Below the pieces are notes generated by a model. That model saw only the letters and a list, made by a program, of their open reading frames with translations, searched no databases and had not been told where the DNA came from. Positions 32,460 to 39,342 of a DNA stretch of 46,093 nt are shown here, in pieces. The position numbers and the translations under genes were made by a program. This DNA is from Faecousia sp. (GTDB lineage Bacteria > Bacillota > Clostridia > Oscillospirales > Oscillospiraceae): NCBI GenBank assembly GCA_029258495.1, contig JARHYV010000130.1:1-46093 (forward strand). Reading direction: 5' to 3'. How positions within the stretch are numbered: the stretch's first letter is position 1; every line of letters starts with the position of its first letter.

Positions 32460-33779
32460 TTAGGCCACGGGAATTGCTGCCAGACCGATCACCATCAGGA
32501 TGTTCACCAGCAGGCCGAACAGGATGCAGGCCACAGGGCCGATCGCCATTTCGACGATGGGTTTCTTGGAACGGCGGTTCAGCAGTACACAGCCGATGAC
32601 GAACATGGCGCCCACACCGGTCATGCCCACGGCGGCAGCGATCTTCTCGGCACCCACAACGGCGCCGATGGTCAGGGTGATCTCGATGACCTTGGTCATG
32701 GAGGTGCGGATGTGCTCGCCCATGTCCTTGACACCGGGGAACTTATCCATGCCCTTTGCAAAGACATTGATCAGCAGCAGCTCCACAACGATCAGTGCAG
32801 CACCCACGATCAGTGCAAGGACAGGGTAGTTGTGCAGCGCCAGACCTGCAACGAATACAAAGGTGCAGCCTGCCGGTGCATAGACACCGGTGACGATGGA
32901 GGTGGTGAACACCAGAGGCACGAAACCGATGGCACGAGCCAGAGCGATCATGCTTGCACCGGACCATTCGCCCTCGGAAACGGCTGCCAGAGATGCAGGG
33001 TCACCGGCAACGATGGCCAGAGAGGTGCCCATGGCAAGCAGACCGCCCATGATGGTCAGCAGCAGCCAGTTCTTGCGGATACGGGCAAGCTTTGCAGAGA
33101 ACACCTGCGTCAGGGCTGCATTTGCGTTGCCCTCGCCCTTGACCTGAGCGGCAAAAACGAGCATCATGATGACACCCACCAGCATTGCCATGCCGTCTGC
33201 ATTCAGGGTGAAGGTGCGGTCTGCGCTGATGTGGAAGGTGCCGAATTTCTTGAACAGGAACCATGCGATGATGGTGATGACTGCGGTGATGGCGCCCTTC
33301 TTGAAGTTATGCTGATAGGCAACTGCCACAGCGGGGAAAATCGCAAAAGCGATGGTCATGTACATGGAAACAGAGCCCAGATCGCTGAGGAAGTTGTAGG
33401 GCAGATAGCCAAACAGCTTGACCACAGCCTCCAGACCCACCAACAGCAGCAAGCCGTAAATGCCGCCGATGACGCCGGACATGATCATGCCCTTCTTGCT
33501 GTCGGGACACCAGGTACCGATGATATCGGTGGTCAGCAGCAGCGCATGGATCAGGATGATGGTAGTACCGATGGATGAGGGGATACCGAAACCGATCACC
33601 AGACCAAAGCTGATGGAAAAGCTGATGGTTGCCATCTCTTTTCTGGAGATCTGGCCGTCGTAGTACTGGGGAACGATGGCACGGAATCCATCGTTGAACA
33701 CTGCAATGCCGCGGTTGGACAGAATGGATGCCAGCGCGCCGATCGCAATGATGACCAGATACTTCATAAGAATACTCAT
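32460..33779 (-). CDS. yhfT: YhfT-like membrane transporter
   Basis: A 439-residue polytopic membrane protein with about 11-12 hydrophobic segments, colinear with E. coli YhfT. Characteristic features are an N-terminal KYLVIIAIGALASILSNRG, a conserved loop ISRKEMATISFSISFGL and GIPSSIGTTIIL. It is presumed to import the compound metabolised by the cluster, probably with YhfU as a cytoplasmic partner. The ribosome binding site AAGGAGAG precedes ATG 33779. It follows yhfU by 19 bp. Confidence 0.85.
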   Translation of the reverse strand: MSILMKYLVIIAIGALASILSNRGIAVFNDGFRAIVPQYYDGQISRKEMATISFSISFGLVIGFGIPSSIGTTIILIHALLLTTDIIGTWCPDSKKGMIMSGVIGGIYGLLLLVGLEAVVKLFGYLPYNFLSDLGSVSMYMTIAFAIFPAVAVAYQHNFKKGAITAVITIIAWFLFKKFGTFHISADRTFTLNADGMAMLVGVIMMLVFAAQVKGEGNANAALTQVFSAKLARIRKNWLLLTIMGGLLAMGTSLAIVAGDPASLAAVSEGEWSGASMIALARAIGFVPLVFTTSIVTGVYAPAGCTFVFVAGLALHNYPVLALIVGAALIVVELLLINVFAKGMDKFPGVKDMGEHIRTSMTKVIEITLTIGAVVGAEKIAAAVGMTGVGAMFVIGCVLLNRRSKKPIVEMAIGPVACILFGLLVNILMVIGLAAIPVA

Positions 33780-33798
33780 TGAAATCTCTCCTTATTTG

Positions 33799-34161
33799 TT
33801 ATTTTTCCAGAATTGCCTTCAGCAGCACGGGCAGAACCTGCTCTGCATGCTGCGCTGTAAAGCCGAATGCCTTCTTGCCGCCGGTGACGGCAGCGATGAT
33901 CTCTTCGTCGGGCAGGATCTTGCCGGGCATGGAAACCGTTGCGCAGTTGGGCGCACCCAGAAGTGCGATGGCCATTGCCAGTGCTCCGCCGCCGCCTGTG
34001 TTGCATGCGCCGATGTAGTAATCGTACTGACCTGCCTGCATTGCCATAACCGCATCCAGATCGTTCTTCACATCGACGGTTGCCTTGTCCCCTGCAAATT
34101 TCTTGGTAAATTCACAGATCTCCTGCTTGTTGATCTGTCCGCCTATAACGATACGAACCAT
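33799..34161 (-). CDS. yhfU: YhfU-like small cytoplasmic protein (DUF2620)
   Basis: A 120-residue protein matching E. coli YhfU (domain of unknown function DUF2620, from memory). It has an alternating beta/alpha pattern with a glycine-rich turn IGACNTGGGGALAMAIALLG. The size, gene order before a polytopic transporter, and a PRD regulator in the same operon recall PTS EIIB proteins. However, the N-terminus MVRIVIGGQINK lacks the phospho-cysteine loop of EIIB, so a phosphotransfer role is only a hypothesis. AAGGAGG precedes ATG 34161. Confidence 0.85.
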   Translation of the reverse strand: MVRIVIGGQINKQEICEFTKKFAGDKATVDVKNDLDAVMAMQAGQYDYYIGACNTGGGGALAMAIALLGAPNCATVSMPGKILPDEEIIAAVTGGKKAFGFTAQHAEQVLPVLLKAILEK

Positions 34162-34200
34162 GTAAAGTCCTCCTTATGGAATGGTGATTTTATCTGTAAC

Positions 34201-34227
34201 GCTGCACCCTGCCATGCAGGATGCAGC
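34201..34227 (-). promoter_or_regulatory. Intercistronic hairpin, serine hydrolase gene to yhfU
   Basis: A 12-bp stem (34201-34212 with 34216-34227, one G-U in the RNA) with a three-base loop and no T-run afterwards. It probably acts in mRNA stability or partial attenuation. Confidence 0.5.
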
Positions 34228-34245
34228 ATTGCATTTTGTCTGACA

Positions 34246-35736
34246 TCAGATGCCCAGCTGCTCCCGAACGATCTCGTTCATGTTCTTGGAAACAAAGGCA
34301 CTTGTATTATAGTAGTTGCTGACATCCTCATCGGCACCGTTTGCGGTGGACTTGCGGAAACCTGCCTGCATCTTGTTGGTCAGGCAGATGAAGATGTAAT
34401 CGTTCTCGGGGTCTGCAAACACGGTGGTGCCGGTAAAGCCGTCGTGACCGAAGACCTTTTCCGTGGCATTTGCTCCCATCCAGCTCTGATCCAGCTTGAA
34501 CCCATAGCCGAATTCCTCGCCCAGAGCGGGCTTGCCTTCCTTATCGTTGTGGTTTTCCTGATAAGTGGTGTGCTTGGTGGTGAACAGGTCGATGGTGTCC
34601 TTGCTATACAGACGGACGCCGTTGTATTCGCCGCCGTTGAGCATGCACTGCAGCAGGATGCTCAGATCGTGAGCCGTGGAGTAAAGACCTGCATGACCTG
34701 CAACACCCTTGCCGCCCATGCCTGCATTGCCGTCGTTCACCTCACCGATCAGCGTGTGATCCCGCCAGCCGGTGAAAGCCTCGAATGCCTCTGCATCGCC
34801 TGTGCAGTCATAGCCGACGCCTTGCCAGTTCTTTTCGTCCACCATTCTGTATTCATAGGGATTGCCCAGAGAGGTGGCCGCGATCTGCTCCTTGGTAAAG
34901 CCGTTTTCCAGAGGCTTGTAGGTGGTGGAGGTCATGCCCAGAGGCTCATAGACATTTTCCTTGACGAAAACATCCATATCCTGTCCGGTGACGGCCTCCA
35001 CGATAAAGCCGAGGGTCATAAAGGAGAAGTCCGAATACTTGGGCTCGGAGCCGTCGGTCTTGTATTCCGGGTTCAGCTCCAGACCCTTGATGAATTCCAG
35101 CTGCTCTTCCTTGGAGTCGCAGTACAGGAAGGTGGGTGCCCACTGGGGCAGACCGGAAGAATGAGTCAGCAGCTGGGCGATGGTGATGTCGCCCTTGCCG
35201 TTGGCCTCAAAGCCGGGCAGGTAGTCGGCGACCTTGTCCTCTACACGGATCTCACCCCGATCCACCAGGATCATGATGGACTGAGTGGTTGCCATGACCT
35301 TGGTGACCGATGCCAGATCAAAGAGGGTATCGGTGGTCATCTCCCGGGGATGCTCGGTCTTGACATAGACGGGGTTTGCGTAGCTCGAACCCTCTGCATC
35401 GTAGTCGGCGTCAAAGTAGTGGGCATAGCCGTATGCTTTTTCAAAAATCACCTTGCCGTCCTTCACCGCCAGAACCACGGCACCCATGCCCTGATTTCCG
35501 GCAGGATAGCCGGCTTCGTTTTTCAGCTGGGCATCCAGACCATTCCAGTAAGCGTCCATTTTTTCCTCCAGAGCCGTCTGATCCTGGGTGGATCCGGCAG
35601 TCGTTTCAGTGGCGGACGGTGTTGTCGCCACCGTGGTTTCTTCCGTTCCGGCAGTGGTTTGTGTCGGTTGATCGGCACCGCAGCCTGCCAGTGCCAGCAT
35701 GCCGGCTGCCAATACAAAAGCGATCGTCTTTTTCAT
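34246..35736 (-). CDS. Serine beta-lactamase-like hydrolase, lipoprotein
   Basis: A 496-residue secreted serine hydrolase of the class C beta-lactamase/low-molecular-weight PBP/esterase group. The lipobox LALAGC at residues 14-19 makes it a lipoprotein attached at Cys19, followed by a Thr/Ser-rich linker (25-55). The catalytic SVTK lies at 143-146, the second motif is YSD at 234-236 (equivalent of YxN) and the third is GHDGFTG. All motifs needed for acylation chemistry are present. Relatives include D-aminopeptidases and carboxylesterases. ATG 35736 follows AAGGAGG. The gene sits inside the yhf-like operon between yhfY and yhfU, and is not part of the E. coli cluster. It could hydrolyse the extracellular precursor of the imported substrate, or an unrelated peptidoglycan fragment. 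Confidence 0.85.
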   Translation of the reverse strand: MKKTIAFVLAAGMLALAGCGADQPTQTTAGTEETTVATTPSATETTAGSTQDQTALEEKMDAYWNGLDAQLKNEAGYPAGNQGMGAVVLAVKDGKVIFEKAYGYAHYFDADYDAEGSSYANPVYVKTEHPREMTTDTLFDLASVTKVMATTQSIMILVDRGEIRVEDKVADYLPGFEANGKGDITIAQLLTHSSGLPQWAPTFLYCDSKEEQLEFIKGLELNPEYKTDGSEPKYSDFSFMTLGFIVEAVTGQDMDVFVKENVYEPLGMTSTTYKPLENGFTKEQIAATSLGNPYEYRMVDEKNWQGVGYDCTGDAEAFEAFTGWRDHTLIGEVNDGNAGMGGKGVAGHAGLYSTAHDLSILLQCMLNGGEYNGVRLYSKDTIDLFTTKHTTYQENHNDKEGKPALGEEFGYGFKLDQSWMGANATEKVFGHDGFTGTTVFADPENDYIFICLTNKMQAGFRKSTANGADEDVSNYYNTSAFVSKNMNEIVREQLGI

Positions 35737-35808
35737 GGTATCCTCCTTATTATGTTTGCCGTTATCTTCACATGGGCGGGATATCATCCGCCTGCATGCA
35801 ATCTGCAC

Positions 35809-36156
35809 TCAGGGCTCCAGCATGCTGCAAATGTGCAGCACAATGAAGTCGCTTTCGCTCTTGGGGAAGGGAATGGGGCTGTATTCCATCATTTTATTGC
35901 GGAATTCCTCTGCCACGGGAAATTCGGGTGTTTCTTGGATCTGCTGCCAGCAGAACTCGTCCATGGCATCCACGATCTCGCCCTTTTTGATCCGCTCCAC
36001 CGCCATCGCCAGATGGGTGGTGAACATGGTGGCATGATCCGGGTCGATATCGGGGTAGTCCGCATGCATCATATCGATCACCCGGTTGAGAAACTGGGCG
36101 GTATCCGCTCCGATCACACCGCCGGTCTGTAAGATCTGAATTCGTTGTTTCAGCAT
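35809..36156 (-). CDS. yhfY: YhfY-like PRD-domain protein
   Basis: A 115-residue protein consisting of a single PTS regulation domain (PRD), as in E. coli YhfY. The conserved histidine lies in FTTHLAMAVERIKKG, and a second in IVLHICSML near the end. PRDs normally sense PTS phosphorylation state by histidine phosphorylation. No DNA-binding domain is present, so it likely modulates YhfZ or a YhfU/YhfT complex. AAGGAG precedes ATG 36156. It follows yhfZ by 41 bp. Confidence 0.83.
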   Translation of the reverse strand: MLKQRIQILQTGGVIGADTAQFLNRVIDMMHADYPDIDPDHATMFTTHLAMAVERIKKGEIVDAMDEFCWQQIQETPEFPVAEEFRNKMMEYSPIPFPKSESDFIVLHICSMLEP

Positions 36157-36197
36157 AAAATTCTCCTTGTTGCATATAAATCATAGGGGTTTGCTTA

Positions 36198-37118
36198 TCA
36201 ATAATCCGCGCCGATGGTGCCCTGACGGACATCCTCTTGGATCCTGCGGATCTTCTGCACATCCAGACACTGCCTCAGCACCTGTCCCAGTGCCGGCTCG
36301 CCCTTGCGTACCACCACCACGGCGGAGGAAAAGCGGCTGACATCCACGATCCCGTCCAGAGGCACCACATTCAGCCCCTGATATCCGGACTCCACGATCT
36401 CATCCAAATTCCAGACACCGGCATCGATCAGTCCCGACCGGATGGAGTGCACGATCTGGTGGGCACGCATCTGTACCAAATGCACATCCGGGATATGGTC
36501 ACAGATCATTTTCGTGATGTTGCGATGATCCACGGATGCCCGGTCATAAGCCACACGCATACCGCTCGTGATCTGCTTGGCATCGGGATCCCGCAGGACA
36601 AGGACATGCCGGCTCAGATATGTGCCCGGGCCCAGATCCGCAACGATCTCCACCTCTTCGCCGCTTTCGATGGCCTGCTCTGCCGCATAGCGGCTGCATT
36701 CATAGAACTGGCACACACCGGACTCGATCAGCCGAAGGCGGCTTTCGGCGCCTCTGGCATAGATCAGATTGAAGGCAAGCGGCTCAAACGCCTGAAACAG
36801 TGCCGTAGCAAGACCCTGATAGCAGGCCGAGTAGGGCAGCGGCATGGCACCCAGCAGCTCCTTGTTGAAGGAACATTCCTGCAGCCGCCGGACATTCAGC
36901 GTTTCGATGAATGTTCCCATGTGACCTCGGCTGACCAGTGTGATGGCACCGTTGTCCTTCAGGTAAGCAAGGCTGTTCTGCACCGTGCCCCGGGAAACAC
37001 CCAAAAGCTGCTGATATTCGGATATGGAGGGGATCCGATCCCCGACCTTTCGGCTCAAAAGATCCTGCGCAAGCAGATTGACCGCAATTCCGATCTTCTG
37101 GTACAGCAATTCGCTCAT
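36198..37118 (-). CDS. yhfZ: YhfZ-like GntR-type transcriptional regulator
   Basis: A 306-residue regulator colinear with E. coli YhfZ. The N-terminal winged helix-turn-helix (about residues 10-70) is of GntR type: GDRIPSISEYQQLLGVSRGT. The remainder resembles a periplasmic-binding-type ligand domain (for example AGVWNLDEIVESGYQG). It is the first gene of the operon and most likely binds the inverted repeat at 37169-37194. Its ribosome binding site is weak (AAAGGCGGG), consistent with low-level autoregulated expression. Confidence 0.86.
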   Translation of the reverse strand: MSELLYQKIGIAVNLLAQDLLSRKVGDRIPSISEYQQLLGVSRGTVQNSLAYLKDNGAITLVSRGHMGTFIETLNVRRLQECSFNKELLGAMPLPYSACYQGLATALFQAFEPLAFNLIYARGAESRLRLIESGVCQFYECSRYAAEQAIESGEEVEIVADLGPGTYLSRHVLVLRDPDAKQITSGMRVAYDRASVDHRNITKMICDHIPDVHLVQMRAHQIVHSIRSGLIDAGVWNLDEIVESGYQGLNVVPLDGIVDVSRFSSAVVVVRKGEPALGQVLRQCLDVQKIRRIQEDVRQGTIGADY

Positions 37119-37168
37119 AATTCAGCCCGCCTTTGATCATCGTCATCTTTCATCGTCGTAAGTGCCGC

Positions 37169-37194
37169 TCAATATACAACTTTTTGTATATTGA
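37169..37194. promoter_or_regulatory. Perfect 11-bp inverted-repeat operator upstream of yhfZ
   Basis: TCAATATACAA (37169-37179) and TTGTATATTGA (37184-37194) are perfect complements around CTTT. It lies about 11 bases after the -10 box of the operon promoter, exactly where a bound GntR-type repressor would block transcription. Likely the YhfZ binding site (inference). Confidence 0.75.
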
Positions 37195-37204
37195 ATGCAT
37201 AAAT

Positions 37205-37233
37205 AGTTTATTACGATTTCTCAGGACTGTCAA
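37205..37233 (-). promoter_or_regulatory. yhf-like operon promoter
   Basis: On the minus strand a perfect TTGACA (37233-37228), 17 bp, then TAAACT (37210-37205), a 4/6 -10. Expected start of transcription is near 37198, immediately before the operator. Confidence 0.65.
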
Positions 37234-37397
37234 GTGGGCGGCAGACGATTTGTTAGGAACGATAAATTGCCCTTTGGATTTTTGTAGATAATGTCCATAG
37301 CCCTGTACCGCCCCTGATTTTGACTTCTCCTCCCCAATTCTGCAGGGGAAACAGAAAAATCCCCGGAGAAATCCTCACTTTTTTGTCCGGATATGCA
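37234..37397. other. Gene-free spacer upstream of the yhf-like promoter
   Basis: Between the yhf promoter and the tRNA terminators I find no gene, tRNA or clear motif. Short frames in it have no ribosome binding site and include part of the tRNA transcript. Confidence 0.5.
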
Positions 37398-37427
37398 AAA
37401 AGCCCCTTCCAACCGGAAGGGGCTTTT
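37394..37427 (-). terminator. Second of two tandem tRNA-operon terminators
   Basis: AAAAGCCCCTTCC (37398-37410) pairs with GGAAGGGGCTTTT (37415-37427); on the minus strand a T run follows. It lies 20 bp after the first. Confidence 0.85.
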
Positions 37428-37443
37428 GGATGCAGCAAAAGAT

Positions 37444-37480
37444 GACAAAAAGCTCCGATACCCAAGGTATCGGAGCTTTT
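37444..37480 (-). terminator. First tRNA-operon terminator
   Basis: A perfect 15-bp stem (37448-37462 with 37466-37480), loop of three, followed by T run on the minus strand. It begins four bases after the tRNA-Glu CCA end. Confidence 0.88.
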
Positions 37481-37483
37481 GCT

Positions 37484-37558
37484 TGGTGACCCGTACGGGA
37501 ATCGAACCCATGTTACCGCCGTGAAAGGGCGGTGTCTTAACCGCTTGACCAACGGGCC
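37484..37558 (-). tRNA. tRNA-Glu (anticodon TTC)
   Basis: A complete cloverleaf on the minus strand: acceptor GGCCCGT pairs with ACGGGTC (one G-U), the anticodon stem CCGCC/GGCGG encloses CTTTCAC with anticodon TTC, and the T-loop is GTTCGATTCC. The 3' CCA is encoded (37486-37484). It directly follows tRNA-Met with no spacer. Confidence 0.95.
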
Positions 37559-37634
37559 TGGTAGCGGCAATCTGATTTGAACAGATGACATACCGGGTAT
37601 GAACCGGCTACTCTACCAACTGAGTTATGCCGCC
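37559..37634 (-). tRNA. tRNA-Met (CAT), elongator type
   Basis: A complete cloverleaf: acceptor GGCGGCA pairs with TGCCGCT, and the anticodon loop TTCATAC has anticodon CAT. CCA is encoded. The acceptor end is a G-U pair instead of the unpaired position of initiator tRNA, and the anticodon stem lacks the three consecutive G-C pairs of initiators, so it is an elongator (or tRNA-Ile2, whose lysidine cannot be read from DNA). Confidence 0.9.
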
Positions 37635-37648
37635 AAGTGTGGTCAATA

Positions 37649-37668
37649 GATTTCGGGTTTCCGAAATC
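37649..37668 (-). promoter_or_regulatory. Hairpin in the tRNA transcript leader
   Basis: GATTTCGG (37649-37656) and CCGAAATC (37661-37668) form an 8-bp stem between the promoter and tRNA-Met, near the transcript's 5' end. Confidence 0.4.
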
Positions 37669-37677
37669 AGCTTTGTC

Positions 37678-37706
37678 ATTATACCCGCTATTTTCCCTTT
37701 TGTCAA
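37678..37706 (-). promoter_or_regulatory. Perfect consensus promoter for the tRNA genes
   Basis: On the minus strand TTGACA (37706-37701), 17 bp, TATAAT (37683-37678): both hexamers and the spacing match the sigma-A consensus exactly. This is expected for stable RNA genes. Confidence 0.85.
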
Positions 37707-37731
37707 GAAGTTTTTTTGAAATTTTTTTGGA

Positions 37732-37737
37732 TATAAT
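37732..37737 (+). promoter_or_regulatory. -10 box for the CmpB-like gene
   Basis: A perfect TATAAT 33 bp before ATG 37770, facing right, divergent from the tRNA promoter. No good -35 is present at proper spacing. Confidence 0.4.
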
Positions 37738-37769
37738 CAAAGCATCTGATTTTTGGAAGGGATTTTTGT

Positions 37770-38183
37770 ATGCAGCTGAAAAAAGATCTGTGTTTATTCG
37801 CCATCGGCGGCGGATGCTATGTGGGCATTGAGCTGGCATATCGGGGTTTCAGCCACTGCACCATGTTTTTTCTGGGCGGCCTCTGTTTCTGGCTGATCGG
37901 CACTCTGGGCAGGCTGCGCCCCAGACCCAGTCTGCCCGTGCAGATGCTGCTGGGAGCCGTCATCTGCACCGCAGGAGAGCTGATCTTCGGGCTGATCTTC
38001 AACCGGGACTTCACCATCTGGGACTATCGGCAGCAGCCGTGGAATATCGCCGGACAGATCTGCCCGGTGTTCACCCTGCTGTGGATCCCCCTCAGCCTTT
38101 TGGCCGCTCTGGTCTTCGATCGGTGCGACGCACTCCTCAGCCGTCCCCTGCCGAAAACCGTCCAAAAGGAACGGCTGTCCTGA
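37770..38183 (+). CDS. CmpB-like putative ABC-transporter permease family membrane protein
   Basis: A 137-residue membrane protein with four hydrophobic segments. It resembles the small 'ABC_trans_CmpB' family (PF06541, from memory), whose hallmark is a loop like WDYRQQPWNIAGQICP before the last helix. The biochemical role of the family is not established; association with transporters is only a name. GGAAGG lies about ten bases before ATG 37770. It is monocistronic, convergent with the membrane gene at 38220. Confidence 0.75.
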   Translation: MQLKKDLCLFAIGGGCYVGIELAYRGFSHCTMFFLGGLCFWLIGTLGRLRPRPSLPVQMLLGAVICTAGELIFGLIFNRDFTIWDYRQQPWNIAGQICPVFTLLWIPLSLLAALVFDRCDALLSRPLPKTVQKERLS

Positions 38184-38186
38184 AAA

Positions 38187-38215
38187 GACCCCCGATGCCG
38201 CGGCATCGGGGGGTC
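38187..38215 (-). terminator. Terminator between convergent membrane-protein genes
   Basis: GACCCCCGATGCC pairs with GGCATCGGGGGGTC (14 bp, one extra G) and is followed on the minus strand by TCTTTTC. The T run is short. Confidence 0.65.
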
Positions 38216-38219
38216 GCAG

Positions 38220-38699
38220 TTATTCCGTTTCTTTGTTTTGGTCTTCCTGCTCCAGCTGCGCGCTCCGCTTTTTATAGGCACTGCTCACCAGACTCAGCAG
38301 TCCGAAACACAAGGCAGAAACCACCAGAAACATGAGCACAAACAAGGCGACGGAGCCTGCCGGCTTGTGATAATTGCGGTAGCTGTTGATCCCCCAAACC
38401 AGACCCACCACTGCACCGCCGCCCATGCTGAACAGTGCATTGGTCTTTGCATTGGGTTTGAGCCTGCGCTCCCAGATGCCGTTTTTGACGCATGCCGTCA
38501 CCATATAGACGGATACGCACATCAAAATCAGACATTCCCCTGCAATGGAGGGAAAATCTCCGTTCCCCATTGCGATCTGGATCATAATGGCTGCGATCAG
38601 CCCCCAGAAGGCAAGCTGATAACCCATTTCCTCGATCTTCAGCAGCTTGAGCTCCTGCATTTCGTCCAGATTGCTCTGATTACGCTTATTCCGTTTCAT
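38220..38699 (-). CDS. Four-helix membrane protein paired with an XRE regulator
   Basis: A 159-residue protein with a basic/polar N-terminus, four membrane segments (near residues 35-52, 58-78, 93-112, 122-145) and a charged tail. No catalytic motif is visible and I do not recognise the family with confidence. The start at 38699 is chosen since GGGAGG lies nine bases upstream; two ATG codons before it overlap that site. It overlaps the preceding HTH gene by 14 bp. Such XRE/membrane-protein pairs are common in Firmicutes and often regulate each other's expression. Confidence 0.65.
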   Translation of the reverse strand: MKRNKRNQSNLDEMQELKLLKIEEMGYQLAFWGLIAAIMIQIAMGNGDFPSIAGECLILMCVSVYMVTACVKNGIWERRLKPNAKTNALFSMGGGAVVGLVWGINSYRNYHKPAGSVALFVLMFLVVSALCFGLLSLVSSAYKKRSAQLEQEDQNKETE

Positions 38700-38901
38700 C
38701 TTCATCATCCTCCCAAAATAATTCGTCCAAGCGCTTGCCCAGAACACGGCAGATGCTGCGGCACAGCCTGATGGTGGGATTATACTCTCCCTTTTCGATG
38801 GCATTGATGGTCTGGCGGGAAACGCCCACTGCATCGGCAAGCTCCTTCTGCGTCATGTCCTTTTCCGCCCGAGCCACCTTGATCGCAAGATTTTTCGGCA
38901 T
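38686..38901 (-). CDS. Small XRE-family transcriptional regulator
   Basis: A 71-residue regulator that is nearly all helix-turn-helix (Xre/Cro type): AIKVARAEKDMTQKELADAVGVSR, read as two helices, then TINAIEKGEYNPT and the short acidic end LFWEDDEDETE. The size and end resemble the YgzD/YozG group. The start at 38901 has GGAGG seven bases upstream (an adjacent ATG at 38904 is possible). It shares a transcript with the following membrane gene; promoter TTGACA-17-TAGCAT at 38927-38955. Confidence 0.83.
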   Translation of the reverse strand: MPKNLAIKVARAEKDMTQKELADAVGVSRQTINAIEKGEYNPTIRLCRSICRVLGKRLDELFWEDDEDETE

Positions 38902-38926
38902 CATTTCTCCTCCTTTCGGCAAGCAC

Positions 38927-38955
38927 ATGCTATCATTTATTTTACATTTTGTCAA
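38927..38955 (-). promoter_or_regulatory. Promoter of the XRE/membrane-protein pair
   Basis: On the minus strand a perfect TTGACA (38955-38950), 17 bp, TAGCAT (38932-38927). The spacer and upstream region carry two exact copies of ATTTTACATT (plus strand: 38939-38948 and 38981-38990), 42 bp apart. Confidence 0.65.
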
Positions 38956-38995
38956 GTATATATTACATAAGATAATACAAATTTTACATTCTATA

Positions 38996-39031
38996 AAAAA
39001 TGGACGCTGCCGGATCACTCCGGCAGCGTCC
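38996..39031 (-). terminator. Terminator of the 94-residue protein/lgt operon
   Basis: GGACGCTGCCGG (39002-39013) pairs with CCGGCAGCGTCC (39020-39031); on the minus strand ATTTTTT follows. Confidence 0.88.
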
Positions 39032-39057
39032 CTTTGCACCTGCTGCTGAGGATCACC

Positions 39058-39342
39058 TCAGCCCAGATCTTCAAAATCCTCTTCAAAGGCATAGCCTGTC
39101 ACATCCTTGCGGCTGCGCAGCTGCTTGATGCGTTTCATGTGCATCTCGATCTTGCGGCACTGGTCGGCAAACTCCAAGCCCTCCGGCTCTCTGCCTGCAC
39201 GCTTTGCCCCAAAATACAGCTTGCCCAGCAGCTGATAGGCCTCCCGGATCTTCTGCTCCTCGGCTGCCACATTCACTTCCGTTGCAACGGAGGTGGCTGC
39301 ATGTTTCGTCACGGCGCAAATCTTATCAATGATCTCATTCAT
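39058..39342 (-). CDS. Small alpha-helical protein of unknown function
   Basis: A 94-residue soluble protein that I do not recognise. Most of it is predicted helical and charged (EEQKIREAYQLLGKLYFG, then RKIEMHMKRIKQLRSRKD), with two cysteines. It overlaps lgt by 8 bp at its start, and it ends 27 bp before the operon terminator. It therefore belongs to the M16-lgt operon. Its layout resembles small coiled-coil proteins, but no domain can be named. Confidence 0.6.
   Translation of the reverse strand: MNEIIDKICAVTKHAATSVATEVNVAAEEQKIREAYQLLGKLYFGAKRAGREPEGLEFADQCRKIEMHMKRIKQLRSRKDVTGYAFEEDFEDLG

Noticed and set aside
32454..33578. A 374-codon plus-strand frame over the yhfT-like gene
   Set aside because: Antisense to a multi-pass membrane protein; the His/Asp/Gln-rich product reflects reading hydrophobic codons backwards.
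34246..35736. The serine hydrolase as an antibiotic-resistance beta-lactamase
   Set aside because: It has the general SxxK/YxN-type fold but YSD instead of YxN and GHDG instead of KTG, and lies in a metabolic operon; an esterase or peptidase role fits better.
33676..36132. An 818-codon open frame on the plus strand
   Set aside because: It is antisense to yhfU, the serine hydrolase and yhfY, all of which have clear domains and ribosome binding sites. Its translation is rich in His/Gln/Cys with no domain, typical of a reversed frame in GC-rich genes.
37484..37634. tRNA genes as an integration site for a mobile element
   Set aside because: The tRNA 3' ends are intact, there is no integrase or direct repeat in view, and flanking genes are ordinary.
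37559..37634. The CAT tRNA as the initiator tRNA
   Set aside because: The acceptor end is paired (G-U) and the anticodon stem lacks the three G-C pairs that mark initiators.
37230..37839. Short minus-strand frames covering the tRNAs
   Set aside because: They run through the tRNA genes, the terminators and the promoter, and none has a proper start site.
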